NCBI GenBank assembly: GCA_963742345.1
Contig: CAVULO010000011.1
Location: 444,738-508,737, forward strand
Source of the DNA: Pseudolabrys sp963742345
GTDB taxonomy: Bacteria > Pseudomonadota > Alphaproteobacteria > Rhizobiales > Xanthobacteraceae
Direction of reading: 5' to 3'
DNA: 64,000 nucleotides
Made by a program: the position numbers and the translations under genes. Under the pieces are notes generated by a model. The model saw only the letters and a program-made list of their open reading frames with translations. It did no database searches and had not been told where the DNA came from. Shown here one piece after another: positions 36,057 to 44,869 of the stretch (position 1 is the stretch's first letter; each line of letters opens with the position of its first letter).

Positions 36057-37522
36057 AGGCGCCGAGTTCCGCCCTGCCGGCGCTTGGCGCTGAGCGTAGC
36101 TGTCTGTTCTTCTATAACGCGTCCGATCATCACCAGAATTGGTCCGGGCAGGTCCGATCGGACTAAGTGCCGCGGAAGCTCGCTAATCGGTGCCGCGACG
36201 ACGGCTTGGTCGGGCCGGGTCGCGCGGGCAATCGCCAGCGCCGGCGTAGTTGGATCCAGACCTTCAGCGATTGCCTTCTCAATCAGTGCTGTGAGTGTCC
36301 GTGTCGGCATGTAAATCGCCGTGGTGGTCGTCGGATCGGCAAGGCTTTGCCAGTCGAGATCAACCGGCAGCGCCCCATTCCTGGCGTGCCCGGTGATGTA
36401 TTGCAGCCGGCGCGCGCGTTTGCGGTCGGTGAGCGCAATGCCGAGCCTGGCAGCAGCGCCTTGTGCCGCAGTGATGCCAGGCACGACATCAACCGCGATG
36501 TTTGCCGCCTGGCAGGCCGCAATTTCTTCGGCGGCGCGGCCAAAAATGAGCGGATCGCCACCCTTGAGCCGGATCACGCGCTTGCCCTGCTTGGCGAGGC
36601 TCACCATCAGGGCATTGATGTCCTCTTGCTTGCAGGAGGGTCCGAAGCCGGTCTTGCCGACCAGCATCTTCCTCGCCTCGCGACGAGCGAAGTCCAGCAC
36701 CTCATGGGACACAAGATCGTCGAACAGAATCACGTCGGCCGATTGCAGCGCACGAACAGCACGCAAGGTGAGCAACTCGGGGTCTCCTGGACCGGCGCCG
36801 ACCAGCGTGACCGAACCATTTTCAACGGCCGTCCCAAGTCCCTTCACCTCGGCGATGAAGCGTTCGAAATCATTCTGACCCGGCTCGTGTTCCGGATTGG
36901 AGACCGCATGCGCCGTGAATACCTGCCAGAACTTGCGCCGCCCCCAAAACGACAGACCGGACACCTTCACCGCGTTGCGCCAGCGTGCAGCGGCGTGGGC
37001 CCAGCCGGCGAAGCCGTTAGGCAGCAGAGCCTCAAGCTTGGCGCGAATTGCCTGCGCGAATACCGGCGCGGCACCGTCGGTAGAAATGCCGATCACCAAT
37101 GGCGATCGATTGACAATGGCGCCAAAGGCAAAATCGCAAAACGCCGGTTTGTCGATCACATTGACCGGCACACCTTGCACGCGCGCGGCTGAACAAAATT
37201 CGGCGGCGCCCTCATCATCTTCAAAAGCGCCAATGGCGACGGCGGCGCCTTTCAAATCTTCAGCCGTCCAGCCGCGCCGATGGATGGCAACCGCGCCGCG
37301 CGGCGCATCCGCAGCAAGCTCCAACAGCTCATCGCATGGATCGATCGCATAGACATCCACGTGTGCGCCGGAAGCCGACAATAGTTCGCCTTTCCAGGCT
37401 GCCGGCGGGCTTGCGCCCGCCAGCACGGCACGCTTGCCGTCAAGCGCCAGAAACACCGGAAGCCGGGCGAGCGCCCCTAGGCGCGGAGGCCGCATCTCAA
37501 GCGGTGTACGGGACGCGTTCAT
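36053..37522 (-). CDS. cysG: Siroheme synthase CysG (fused)
   Basis: The 489-residue protein fuses two activities. The N-terminal ~200 residues form a precorrin-2 dehydrogenase/sirohydrochlorin ferrochelatase domain, whose nucleotide loop reads LAGASPPAAWK where the family usually has a GxGxxA-like loop. From about residue 235 comes uroporphyrinogen-III C-methyltransferase (LVGAGPGDPELLTLRAVRALQ, then GGDPLIFGRAAEE). It makes the siroheme cofactor of the sulfite reductase directly upstream; its start overlaps the cysI stop by 4 nt. It is convergent with the TonB-like gene. Confidence 0.9.
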   Translation of the reverse strand: MNASRTPLEMRPPRLGALARLPVFLALDGKRAVLAGASPPAAWKGELLSASGAHVDVYAIDPCDELLELAADAPRGAVAIHRRGWTAEDLKGAAVAIGAFEDDEGAAEFCSAARVQGVPVNVIDKPAFCDFAFGAIVNRSPLVIGISTDGAAPVFAQAIRAKLEALLPNGFAGWAHAAARWRNAVKVSGLSFWGRRKFWQVFTAHAVSNPEHEPGQNDFERFIAEVKGLGTAVENGSVTLVGAGPGDPELLTLRAVRALQSADVILFDDLVSHEVLDFARREARKMLVGKTGFGPSCKQEDINALMVSLAKQGKRVIRLKGGDPLIFGRAAEEIAACQAANIAVDVVPGITAAQGAAARLGIALTDRKRARRLQYITGHARNGALPVDLDWQSLADPTTTTAIYMPTRTLTALIEKAIAEGLDPTTPALAIARATRPDQAVVAAPISELPRHLVRSDLPGPILVMIGRVIEEQTATLSAKRRQGGTRRL

Positions 37523-39231
37523 ACCGCGTGCTGTGGTCCGGTGTTGGCGTGAAATTCGCGCCCATTGCCGCTCGCGGCGACGAAACCGGCGCGGATGGTG
37601 AAGTCGCCGAAGCGCTCGCCCTTCTCGCGCTTGGAAGCGTAGGCAGCAAAAACGCGATCGAGCGCAGCGATGATGCCTGCATTATCGAGATCCTCGGCAT
37701 AGAGCTTGTTCATTCTCGATCCGTCGAAGGCTGCACCGAGATAGAGGTTGTAGCGGCCCGGTCCTTTGCCGACCAAACCGATCTCGGCAAGGTAGGGCCG
37801 CGCACAACCATTTGGGCAGCCTGTCATGCGAATGACTATGTCGTCTGCAGAGAGCCCGTGCGCCGCCAGGTTTTCGTCGAGCGCGGTCACCAGATCGGGC
37901 AAATAGCGTTCGCTTTCGGCGAGCGCCAGACCGCAGGTTGGCAAGGCGACACAAGCCATGGAATTTCGCCGCAAGCCCGACCAGGGCGCGAGCAGCCCCG
38001 CCTCACGTACCATGCGCTCGATCTCAGCCTGTTGCTCAGTCGGCACGTTGGCGATGATCAGATTCTGGTTGGGCGTGATGCGGAAATCGCCGTCGTACAT
38101 CTTTGCAATCGTGCGCAACGCGGTTTGCTGTGCAGCACCTGCAATGTCGTGAACACGGCCATTCTGCACGAACAACGTCAGATGCCCGCAACCATTGTCG
38201 CCCTGCGACCAGCCGTATTGGTCGCCAGTCGACGTAAACGTGAAAGGTTTTGTCGCGGCGAGCTTGCCACCGGCCCGACGCTCGACTTCAGCGCGGAAGG
38301 TGTCGAGGCCGCGGTCCTCGATAGTGTATTTGAGTCGTGCGTGCTTGCGGTTCTTGCGGTCGCCCCAATCGCGCTGGACGGTAACGACGGCTTCCGCCAC
38401 TTTTACGGCATCGCCAGTGGCGCAAAAACCCATCACGTCTGCTGTGCGCGGATACGTATCCTCCTCGCCATGAGTCATGCCCATGCCACCGCCGACCGTG
38501 ACGTTCCAGCCGACTACATTGCCGGCATCGTCCAGGACAGCGATGTAGCCAAGATCGTGCGCGAATACGTCGACGTCGTTCGATGGCGGCACCGCCACCA
38601 CTACCTTGAATTTGCGCGGCAAATAGGTCTTGCCGTAGATCGGCTCAACCACCTCCTCCTCACCGCCAGCGATGCGCTCACCGTCGAGCCAGATTTCGCG
38701 GTAGGCGGGCGTGCGCGGAGTCAAATGATCGGAGATATCGCGGGCAAGCTCGATCGCTGCGGCGTGCGCGCGCGATTGATGCGGATTGGGGTTGCACATG
38801 ACGTTGCGGTTGACGTCGCCGCAAGCCGCGATCGAATTGAGCAAAACCGCGTCAATGGCTTTGAGCGTTGCCTTCAGGTTCGACTTGATGATGCCGTGCA
38901 GTTGCACCGTCTGTCGCGTCGTCAGCCGCATGGTGCCGTTGCCGTAGTCGCGCGCCACCTGGTCGAGCGCCAGCCATTGTTGCGGGCTGAGCACGCCACC
39001 TGAGATTCGCACACGGATCATGAAGGCAAAGGCCTTCTCCATCTTCTTGCGTGCGCGCTCCGGACGCAGGTCACGATCGTCCTGCAGGTACATGCCGTGG
39101 AACTTCACCAGCTGCTGGTCATCCTCAATGATGCCGCCGGTGATTTCCTCGCGCAGGCCCTCGGCGAGCGTACCGCGCAGGTAATCGCTCGCTTCCTTGA
39201 TGCGCTCATTGCGCGATAGGTCGTCGGTCAT
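37519..39231 (-). CDS. cysI: Sulfite/nitrite reductase hemoprotein, CysI-type
   Basis: The 570-residue protein has two ferredoxin-reductase-like repeats. The four Fe-S/siroheme cysteines are in CVALPTCGLALAESE and TGCPNGCARPYLAE. The sulfite reductases place six electrons from NADPH on sulfite to give sulfide, with CysJ as the flavoprotein partner. The name nitrite/sulfite reductase is often used for this size class, and the CysJ gene just upstream (21 nt) argues for sulfite. It overlaps cysG. Antisense frames such as 37336-39003 are shadows of it. Confidence 0.9.
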   Translation of the reverse strand: MTDDLSRNERIKEASDYLRGTLAEGLREEITGGIIEDDQQLVKFHGMYLQDDRDLRPERARKKMEKAFAFMIRVRISGGVLSPQQWLALDQVARDYGNGTMRLTTRQTVQLHGIIKSNLKATLKAIDAVLLNSIAACGDVNRNVMCNPNPHQSRAHAAAIELARDISDHLTPRTPAYREIWLDGERIAGGEEEVVEPIYGKTYLPRKFKVVVAVPPSNDVDVFAHDLGYIAVLDDAGNVVGWNVTVGGGMGMTHGEEDTYPRTADVMGFCATGDAVKVAEAVVTVQRDWGDRKNRKHARLKYTIEDRGLDTFRAEVERRAGGKLAATKPFTFTSTGDQYGWSQGDNGCGHLTLFVQNGRVHDIAGAAQQTALRTIAKMYDGDFRITPNQNLIIANVPTEQQAEIERMVREAGLLAPWSGLRRNSMACVALPTCGLALAESERYLPDLVTALDENLAAHGLSADDIVIRMTGCPNGCARPYLAEIGLVGKGPGRYNLYLGAAFDGSRMNKLYAEDLDNAGIIAALDRVFAAYASKREKGERFGDFTIRAGFVAASGNGREFHANTGPQHAV

Positions 39232-39252
39232 GGCCGTCCAATCGAAGCAGGA

Positions 39253-41007
39253 TCAGTAGACGTCCTGCAAGTAGCGCTTTTCGCGCTCCAGCGTCGCCAC
39301 CGCCTGTTCGGCCGCCTCGGGGGACAGCACTTTTACATCCGCATAAGCGCGAACGAGTGCGGCGCGAACGTCTTTCGCCATCGCTTTGGCATCACCACAG
39401 ACATAGAAGTTAGCGCCGCCGTCGAGCCATTCGACGAGGTCTGCACGGCGATCCCACAGCTTGTGCTGGACATAGACCTTCTCCGGCGTGTCGCGCGAGA
39501 AGGCGACGTCCATGCGTGTCAGCGCGCCGTCTTTAAGCGCGTCCTGCCAGTCGAGCTGGTAGAGGAAATCGTGCGTAAAGTTGCGATCCCCGAAGAACAG
39601 CCAACTGCGGCCCTTGGCGTCCGTAGCGCGACGCTCCTGCACAAAGGCACGGAACGGTGCAACGCCCGTGCCTGGCCCGACCATAACGATGTCCTTCTCG
39701 GGCGCCGGCAGCGCGAAGTGCTTGTTGGGCTTGAGCTTGACTCGTACGTGTTGGCCGCGCTTGAGCTCGGCGACGTAGTTCGAGGCGACACCCTTGCGGG
39801 CGCGGCCATGGCTTTCGTAGCGCACCGCAGAAATGAGCAGATGAGCCTCATCGCCCACCTCACGGCGCGAGGAGGCAATTGAGTAGGCGCGCGGCGCGAG
39901 GGGGCGCGTCAGCGCGCGTAGCTTTTCGGCGTCGAGCGCGATCGGAAAGTTCGCAATCAGATCGATAAGTTGCCGACCGGCGATCCACTCTCGTGCGTGA
40001 CCGTCGGCAAGCAAAGCCCTCACGTATTGATGGCCAGTTGAGGTGACGTAGGTTTCAATGGTCTTGAGCGACAGCGTGGTCACGTCGCGTGACTTGACGA
40101 ACTCAGCGCGCAGTTGAGCGTCTCCAGCGAGGCCGGCGACTTTGAGCAACTCGTCCACATAAGCCGGGTCGTTCTCAGGATAGAGATCGAGCGAATCGCC
40201 GGGTTCATAGGCCGGCGCGCCGCCCTCAAAGGCCAGCGCAAGATGAATGGTCTCCTTGTCCGAACGCGAGGAGTTGAGATCGACGTGCTCGATGATCTCA
40301 GCCTCGAAAATTTCGGTGCTCGGCGCTACGGTTGGCTTGGCGCCGAAATCAACCTCGATAACGCGGCCGCCGGCATTTGGCGGCGCGAGCGCTTTCACCG
40401 TATCGCCGATCCAACGCGTGGCCGGCTCGGCGAAATCTAGATCGCAATCGACTCGATCGGTGACACGCTTGCCACCGAGCGCAGCGAGCCGTTCGTCGAT
40501 CTTCTTGCCGATCGCGCAGAATTCCGCGTAAGCCGTGTCCCCTAGCGCCAGCACGCTGAATTCGACGCCGTCGAGGCGCGGTGCGCCCTCACCCATCAAT
40601 TCGTTATAGGCACGAATGGCACGCGCTGGTGGCTCGCCCTCGCCCCAGGTTGCAGCGATCACCACGAGCCGCTTGGCGGACGCGAGTGCCGACAGCTCGA
40701 GATCGGCCATATCGATGATCGTCGGTTTTAGTGCATTCTTGCGCGCGGCTTTGGCAAGATCACCTGCCAGCTTTTCGGAATTTCCTGACTCGCTCGCATA
40801 GACGATGGTCAATGGCTCGGCCGGGCGCGCCTGCGCGGCCGGTTGCGACACGATCGCGCCAGCCGAAGCTGCATCGAGACCAGCCAGGAAGCCGGCAAGC
40901 CAGGCCCGCTGGTTAGCGCTCGCAGGGCCGACAACGCGGTTGAGGAGGTCGATCTCCTCTTCGGCGAACGGCGCGGTCTTAGGAATTGGCGACATTTCCA
41001 TTCTCAT
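39253..41007 (-). CDS. cysJ: Sulfite reductase flavoprotein CysJ
   Basis: The 584-residue protein has a flavodoxin domain (IVYASESGNSEKLAGDLAKAA near 65), then an FAD-binding domain (RAYSIASSRREVGDEAHLL and RKGVASNYVAEL), and the NADPH domain (MVGPGTGVAPFRAFVQERR and WLFFGDRNFTHDFLYQ). It ends with the typical aromatic residue Tyr. The start at 41007 and an ATG 12 nt later are both possible. The preceding N-terminal ~50 residues are an extra segment seen in alphaproteobacterial CysJ. It feeds electrons to CysI, whose gene is 21 nt downstream. Confidence 0.9.
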   Translation of the reverse strand: MRMEMSPIPKTAPFAEEEIDLLNRVVGPASANQRAWLAGFLAGLDAASAGAIVSQPAAQARPAEPLTIVYASESGNSEKLAGDLAKAARKNALKPTIIDMADLELSALASAKRLVVIAATWGEGEPPARAIRAYNELMGEGAPRLDGVEFSVLALGDTAYAEFCAIGKKIDERLAALGGKRVTDRVDCDLDFAEPATRWIGDTVKALAPPNAGGRVIEVDFGAKPTVAPSTEIFEAEIIEHVDLNSSRSDKETIHLALAFEGGAPAYEPGDSLDLYPENDPAYVDELLKVAGLAGDAQLRAEFVKSRDVTTLSLKTIETYVTSTGHQYVRALLADGHAREWIAGRQLIDLIANFPIALDAEKLRALTRPLAPRAYSIASSRREVGDEAHLLISAVRYESHGRARKGVASNYVAELKRGQHVRVKLKPNKHFALPAPEKDIVMVGPGTGVAPFRAFVQERRATDAKGRSWLFFGDRNFTHDFLYQLDWQDALKDGALTRMDVAFSRDTPEKVYVQHKLWDRRADLVEWLDGGANFYVCGDAKAMAKDVRAALVRAYADVKVLSPEAAEQAVATLEREKRYLQDVY

Positions 41008-41047
41008 TTCTCGGCGGCGCGGTCAGCGTCGTCGTAGTGCGAGGGCG

Positions 41048-41207
41048 TTAAAGCGATGCCGGAAAGAAGCGGTTGACGACGGCGAGCACGATCAGAAGGA
41101 CGACTCCAACGCCGAGACTTCCAGCCGATCAGCTTTTTCTCGATCGGCAGCAGCGGTTCGACCGCGGCGTTGCGAAGTTCGTTACCGATATTGGGTTGCG
41201 ACATCAT
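41048..41207 (-). pseudogene. Small membrane peptide between YeiH and cysJ, broken by one extra base
   Basis: A 28-codon frame from the ATG pair at 41207/41204 (AAAGGAA upstream) reads MSQPNIGNELRNAAVEPLLP and continues to IEKKLIGW. At about 41115-41120 the frame breaks: with one A fewer in the AA of CTGGAAGTC, it continues SLGVGVVLLIVLAVVNRFF-PASL and stops at 41048. That is a perfect single membrane helix, so a one-base insertion or a sequencing error is the simplest account. As sequenced, the reading frame runs basic and hydrophilic to 41004. The peptide lies 16 nt after yeiH and 40 nt before cysJ. Confidence 0.7.
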
Positions 41208-41223
41208 GCGTTCCTTTGCTTGA

Positions 41224-42711
41224 TCAGCTGGCCAGCGGTGGATGGATGCCGCTGAAGAACAGCCAGGAAATCAGCAGCCCGACCCAGATCACAAAGCCGA
41301 ACAGGCTGACGACATACACGGCCGCGAGCTTGCCAATGCCCTCCTGCCACAGCGTGCGGAAGTTCGAGAGCACGCCGATCGAGAAGAACGTGAGGATGAA
41401 GAAGATCACGCGGAAGATATTGGCCTCGCCCATCGCAGCGGGAACCTTGGCGGCGATGTCCGCCGGGGCGCCGAGAACGAGATAGAGGCCGATCAGCGAG
41501 GTCGCCAGAAATCCGAGGATGAACTTGGGGAACCGCTGCCATATCTCGGACGGCTTCGCCCTGTCGCTGGTGGGGTTGATGTGGTTGGTCCAGATGTATC
41601 CGAGGATGAAGGCCCAGATGCCGATGAAGATATCGATGAAAATCTTCACGGTGGCAGTGGTCGCGAGAATCCATCCCGGCTGATACTTGATGCCTTCGGC
41701 TGCATTTTTCGCGAGGATCAACGCCTCGGTAATGCCGCCGCCGGCAACCGCCGCACCGTCGGTCTTCACTGCAAGGCCAATCCAGGCACCCGCGACCAGC
41801 GGCTCACGCCACAGGAACGTCTGCGCCAGGAACGGCAGGATCAACACCTCAACCACCGCGAAGATGACCACCAGCGACGACACCAGCACGGGGATAGCCG
41901 GCCGGGCGCGGATGGCGCTGCCGGTGGCGATCGACGCCGCCACGCCACAAATCGAAATGCCCGAAGCCAGCGGCGCCGCCCATTCACGATTAAAGCCGAA
42001 CCATTTGCGAGCGACGAAATAGACCACCGCCCAGTAGATCAGGTAGGCCTCGATAATGGCGGCCACGCCGCGCAGCAGCAGGGAGCTCGCGAGATTGAGC
42101 TTGCCCGCCGCCGTCACCGCTATAACGCCGCCGAGAATAACGATGGCGATCTTGATGTAGAGTTCGGGACGGATCGCCGCCTTGATCGTCTCGGCGAAAC
42201 GCGGAAGAAAATTGGCAATGATCAGCCCGGCAACCAGCGCGAAGATATAACCACCTTCATTGGTCAGCTTGAGCGACCAGTTGACGCCGAATTTCTGAAT
42301 GTCAGCCGGCGTCACCGCTGCAAAATTGGCATAGCTGCCGACGACCCAGCTTGCATAGGCGATCCAGAACACGGCGGTGAAAGCGAGCGCGAAGCGCTTG
42401 AGGTCGCTTTTGAGCGCCATGACCGTCACGCTCAAGATGACGAGTAGCGCGACATAGGTTGCCACCAGAGCGCCGACGCCGCCGAGGGAGGCATAGGCCT
42501 TGGAAGCAGGGCCGAGCGCCTTGCCGATATCGGTCCACACCGAGGTGGTTACGGCCCAGCCGAGTAGATCGACATTGCCGATCCCTGCGACAGCCAAGGC
42601 GAAGATCAAAAGCCCGACGATCAGCGACAACCAATCCTCGCTGATGCGCGGCGCCAGTTCGACATTGTCGGCGCGACGGGGCGTCGCGCCGGTCCAGGTC
42701 GTGGTACTCAT
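41224..42711 (-). CDS. yeiH: YeiH/UPF0324-type putative sulfate/sulfite exporter, long form
   Basis: The 495-residue protein has about a dozen membrane segments and the YeiH (PF03601) region WAAPLASGISICGVAASIATGSAI and DGAAVAGGGITEALI. Typical YeiH proteins are about 340-350 residues, so this is an elongated form with about 150 extra residues, largely in an N-terminal membrane region. Members export sulfate or related anions and are often next to sulfur genes. Here it lies between two small membrane peptides and upstream of cysJIG. Substrate inferred (sulfite or sulfate) from this context. Confidence 0.82.
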   Translation of the reverse strand: MSTTTWTGATPRRADNVELAPRISEDWLSLIVGLLIFALAVAGIGNVDLLGWAVTTSVWTDIGKALGPASKAYASLGGVGALVATYVALLVILSVTVMALKSDLKRFALAFTAVFWIAYASWVVGSYANFAAVTPADIQKFGVNWSLKLTNEGGYIFALVAGLIIANFLPRFAETIKAAIRPELYIKIAIVILGGVIAVTAAGKLNLASSLLLRGVAAIIEAYLIYWAVVYFVARKWFGFNREWAAPLASGISICGVAASIATGSAIRARPAIPVLVSSLVVIFAVVEVLILPFLAQTFLWREPLVAGAWIGLAVKTDGAAVAGGGITEALILAKNAAEGIKYQPGWILATTATVKIFIDIFIGIWAFILGYIWTNHINPTSDRAKPSEIWQRFPKFILGFLATSLIGLYLVLGAPADIAAKVPAAMGEANIFRVIFFILTFFSIGVLSNFRTLWQEGIGKLAAVYVVSLFGFVIWVGLLISWLFFSGIHPPLAS

Positions 42712-42726
42712 GGATGAATGTTCTCC

Positions 42727-42855
42727 TTAACCGGCAAGGTGCGGCAGAACGCCAAGGACAATGAGAGCCACCAGCGCGGTCGCAATCGCCACCGCCCAGT
42801 TATCGAGCGCGCTCGGTTGCAGGACGCTCCGGCGCTCATGAGGAAAATCGGTCAT
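42727..42855 (-). CDS. 42-residue single-helix membrane peptide, first gene of sulfur operon
   Basis: Starting at the ATG at 42855, the product is hydrophilic at the start (MTDFPHERRSVLQPSALDN) and then has one membrane helix (WAVAIATALVALIVLGVL) before it ends with PHLAG. It ends 16 nt before yeiH, with AAGGAGAA ahead of the yeiH start. It is too short for common gene callers. The neighbour on the other side of yeiH has a similar one-helix build, which suggests both serve as small subunits of the exporter. Inference only. Confidence 0.7.
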   Translation of the reverse strand: MTDFPHERRSVLQPSALDNWAVAIATALVALIVLGVLPHLAG

Positions 42856-42860
42856 CGCTC

Positions 42861-42886
42861 AGCTCCCGTGCCTGAAGGCAGGAGCT
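42861..42886 (-). promoter_or_regulatory. Hairpin covering the ribosome site of the sulfur operon
   Basis: Read on the minus strand, AGCTCCTGCC-TTCA-GGCACGGGAGCT folds into a stem with a two-base bulge, 5 nt before the ATG at 42855. The GGGAG ribosome-binding core lies within the right arm, so pairing would block translation start. A role in translational control of the sulfur operon is inferred. Confidence 0.4.
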
Positions 42887-43034
42887 GGATAGATAGGAGA
42901 CTATTCTACAAAACCGCAATAAGTGCCCGAAAATAAGAAGAAATTTGTCTTTCAGGCGGGTCGAACGCGTAACATTTTCCCTCAGCTGCCCTGTTGTGGA
43001 GAACACCGGTAACGCTCGAATCCCACATTAACGT

Positions 43035-43763
43035 ATGCAAAACACGGAAGATGACCCGCACTCCGGAACCGTTCACCCATTGATGACCACCTATCGCCGC
43101 AGACTGCATGCGCTGCTGAACCCAGCCGAGCATCGGCTGTTCGCGCGTCTCGACACGCCGCAGAAGATTCAGGACTTTCTTGACAGGCTGCCTGTCAATT
43201 TCAGCCTCGAGGGCGACACCGCCATGTCACCGCGCCGCGTCCTCAACGCTCGCATGGCGCATTGTGCCGAAGGCGCGATCTTTGCCGCCGCTGCCCTCGC
43301 CTATCACGGCAGGCGCCCGCTCCTGATGGACATCCGCGCGCTGCTCAGCGATCAAGATCACATCATCACATTGTTCCAGGAGCGTGGCCTGTGGGGAGCG
43401 ATCAGCAAGACCAACCACGCCATCCTGCGCTGGCGGGACCCGATTTATGTGAGCGCGCGCGAACTCGCGATGACATACGCGCACGAGTATTGCCTGCCCG
43501 GCGGCAAGAAATCGATGCTGTCGTATTCGAAACCGTTCTCGCTCGCGCGCTATGCGCCACGGAGCTGGGTCATAGCGCCGGACGATCTGGACTGGCTATT
43601 GGTCGATCTCGACACCTCCACGCATCTGCCGGTCGCCCCGCGACACGCGCTGCGCAAGCGCCGGCGCTCCTCGCGCGTCGAGTTGCTATCGCAAGATGTG
43701 GTAGAATGGCCCGACCCGCGCAAGCCGAAACGCAAGCGCAAAAAGAGCGCCGCGCGCCACTGA
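43035..43763 (+). CDS. Uncharacterised protein with transglutaminase-like Cys/His pattern
   Basis: The 242-residue protein contains NARMAHCAEGAIFAAAALAYHG, a Cys followed by a helix as in transglutaminase-like cysteine peptidases, then LLMDIRALLSDQDHIITLFQERGLWGAISKTNHAI, with a His-containing DHII and further NH. An Asp would complete the triad, but its position is not sure. The C-terminal 45 residues are strongly basic (HALRKRRRSSRVE, PRKPKRKRKKSAARH). It lies between the sulfur operon (divergent) and the 4-hydroxybenzoyl-CoA genes. Function unknown. Confidence 0.65.
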   Translation: MQNTEDDPHSGTVHPLMTTYRRRLHALLNPAEHRLFARLDTPQKIQDFLDRLPVNFSLEGDTAMSPRRVLNARMAHCAEGAIFAAAALAYHGRRPLLMDIRALLSDQDHIITLFQERGLWGAISKTNHAILRWRDPIYVSARELAMTYAHEYCLPGGKKSMLSYSKPFSLARYAPRSWVIAPDDLDWLLVDLDTSTHLPVAPRHALRKRRRSSRVELLSQDVVEWPDPRKPKRKRKKSAARH

Positions 43764-43824
43764 CAATTTACCGCGCGGTTTGCTCCGGGTAGTATTGTTT
43801 AAGCCGTGAGGCAGAGGCAAACGC

Positions 43825-44250
43825 TTGGCACCCTTCACTTTCCGCAAACAGTTGACCATCGCATGGGGCCAGTGCGATCCGGCCGGAATCGTGTTCAACA
43901 GCCGTTTCTTCGAGATGTTCGACACGAGTACCTGGAAACTGTTCGAGGCGGCACTCGGCGTAAAGCCGCATGAGCTCGCAACCGCCTTCGGCATCATTGG
44001 GATTCCGCTGGTCGACGTGCGGGCTAATTTCCTTAAACCGATAAAATTCGGCGACCTCGTCGACATGACGGCGCGGGTGAGCGAGTTCCGCCGTTCCAGT
44101 TTTGACGTCGAACATCGCCTTTCGGTCAACGGCGAGTTAGCCGTCGAAGGCGGTGAAACTCGGGTATGGGCGGCCCGCAGCAAGGATGACCCGGAAAAGA
44201 TCACCAGCGCCGCGATCCCGGGTGACGTGATCGCAAAGTTCGGGCCGTAA
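43825..44250 (+). CDS. 4-hydroxybenzoyl-CoA thioesterase family hot-dog protein
   Basis: The 141-residue hot-dog protein uses a TTG start at 43825, with AGAGG 9 nt upstream. It has the thioesterase helix motif WGQCDPAGIVFNSRFFEMFD, in which the Asp of DPAG corresponds to the catalytic Asp of the Pseudomonas enzyme. It would hydrolyse 4-hydroxybenzoyl-CoA or a related aryl-CoA, perhaps as a release valve that spares CoA. That opposes the reductase encoded just downstream. The specificity is inferred from context. Confidence 0.82.
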   Translation: MAPFTFRKQLTIAWGQCDPAGIVFNSRFFEMFDTSTWKLFEAALGVKPHELATAFGIIGIPLVDVRANFLKPIKFGDLVDMTARVSEFRRSSFDVEHRLSVNGELAVEGGETRVWAARSKDDPEKITSAAIPGDVIAKFGP

Positions 44251-44322
44251 TCGTTCCAGCCATTCCCGGGAATTGGTCTGTAGAAGCCCTTCGGCCGGGC
44301 TTGCCATACCGCTAGTATCGGC

Positions 44323-44335
44323 TGTCGTAACGACA
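44323..44335. promoter_or_regulatory. Short palindrome upstream of reductase operon
   Basis: TGTCGTAACGACA is a 6-bp inverted repeat with one central base, 52 nt before the predicted TTG start of the small reductase subunit. It could be an operator. No factor can be named. Confidence 0.25.
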
Positions 44336-44386
44336 ACAAAAATGACAAGAGCGCGCAGCTCATGCGCGTTTGAGGGGACGAAACGC

Positions 44387-44869
44387 TTGGCCCGTCTGCT
44401 TGAATGCAGGCTCAATGGCCGTGACCGCGCCGATGCGGTCGCCGACAACCTCCTGTTGCTCGATTATCTGCGTGAAAAGGTCGGGCTCACCGGCACAAAG
44501 ACCGGCTGTGATGGCGGCGAATGCGGTGCCTGCACAGTGCTTATCGACGACAAGCCGACGCTCTCGTGCCTGACACTGGCGGCGACCGTGCATGGCCGGC
44601 GCGTGGATACAATCGAGTCGCTCGGCGAGGACGGGCAATTGTCCGCCGTGCAACGCGGTTTTCACGAGAAACTCGGCTCGCAATGTGGCTATTGCACGCC
44701 GGGCTTCATCATGGCTTCCGCCGGACTCCTGAGAAAAAATCCGAATCCAAGCGATGCGGAAATCCTGGAAGCGCTTGGCAGCAACATCTGCCGTTGCACC
44801 GGCTATGTTAAAATTATCGAAGCGGTCAAATTTGCCGCGGCACTGAACGCGCAAGGGGTGCCGCCGTGA
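44387..44869 (+). CDS. hcrC: 4-hydroxybenzoyl-CoA reductase [2Fe-2S] small subunit (HcrC/HbaB)
   Basis: From the TTG at 44387 (GAGGGG upstream) the product has 160 residues, the usual length of this subunit; an ATG-led longer reading frame exists but has no similarity before residue 39. The plant-type [2Fe-2S] cluster motif is in KTGCDGGECGACTVL with a fourth Cys in LSCLT. The second, xanthine-oxidase-type cluster is CGYCTPGF and CRCTGY. It passes electrons from ferredoxin to the molybdenum subunit. Overlaps hcrA by 4 nt. Confidence 0.9.
   Translation: MARLLECRLNGRDRADAVADNLLLLDYLREKVGLTGTKTGCDGGECGACTVLIDDKPTLSCLTLAATVHGRRVDTIESLGEDGQLSAVQRGFHEKLGSQCGYCTPGFIMASAGLLRKNPNPSDAEILEALGSNICRCTGYVKIIEAVKFAAALNAQGVPP

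Noticed and set aside
37336..39003. 555-codon plus-strand open frame across cysG/cysI
   Set aside because: It lies antisense to cysI and cysG, has no ribosome site or family match, and carries shadow-like composition typical of high-GC DNA.
41242..42447. 401-codon plus-strand frame across yeiH
   Set aside because: Antisense to a convincing membrane transporter; its charged, repeat-like composition is the mirror of hydrophobic codons.
44301..44318. TTGCCA and TAGTAT as a -35/-10 pair before hcrC
   Set aside because: The spacing is only 6 nt, far from the 16-18 nt needed.
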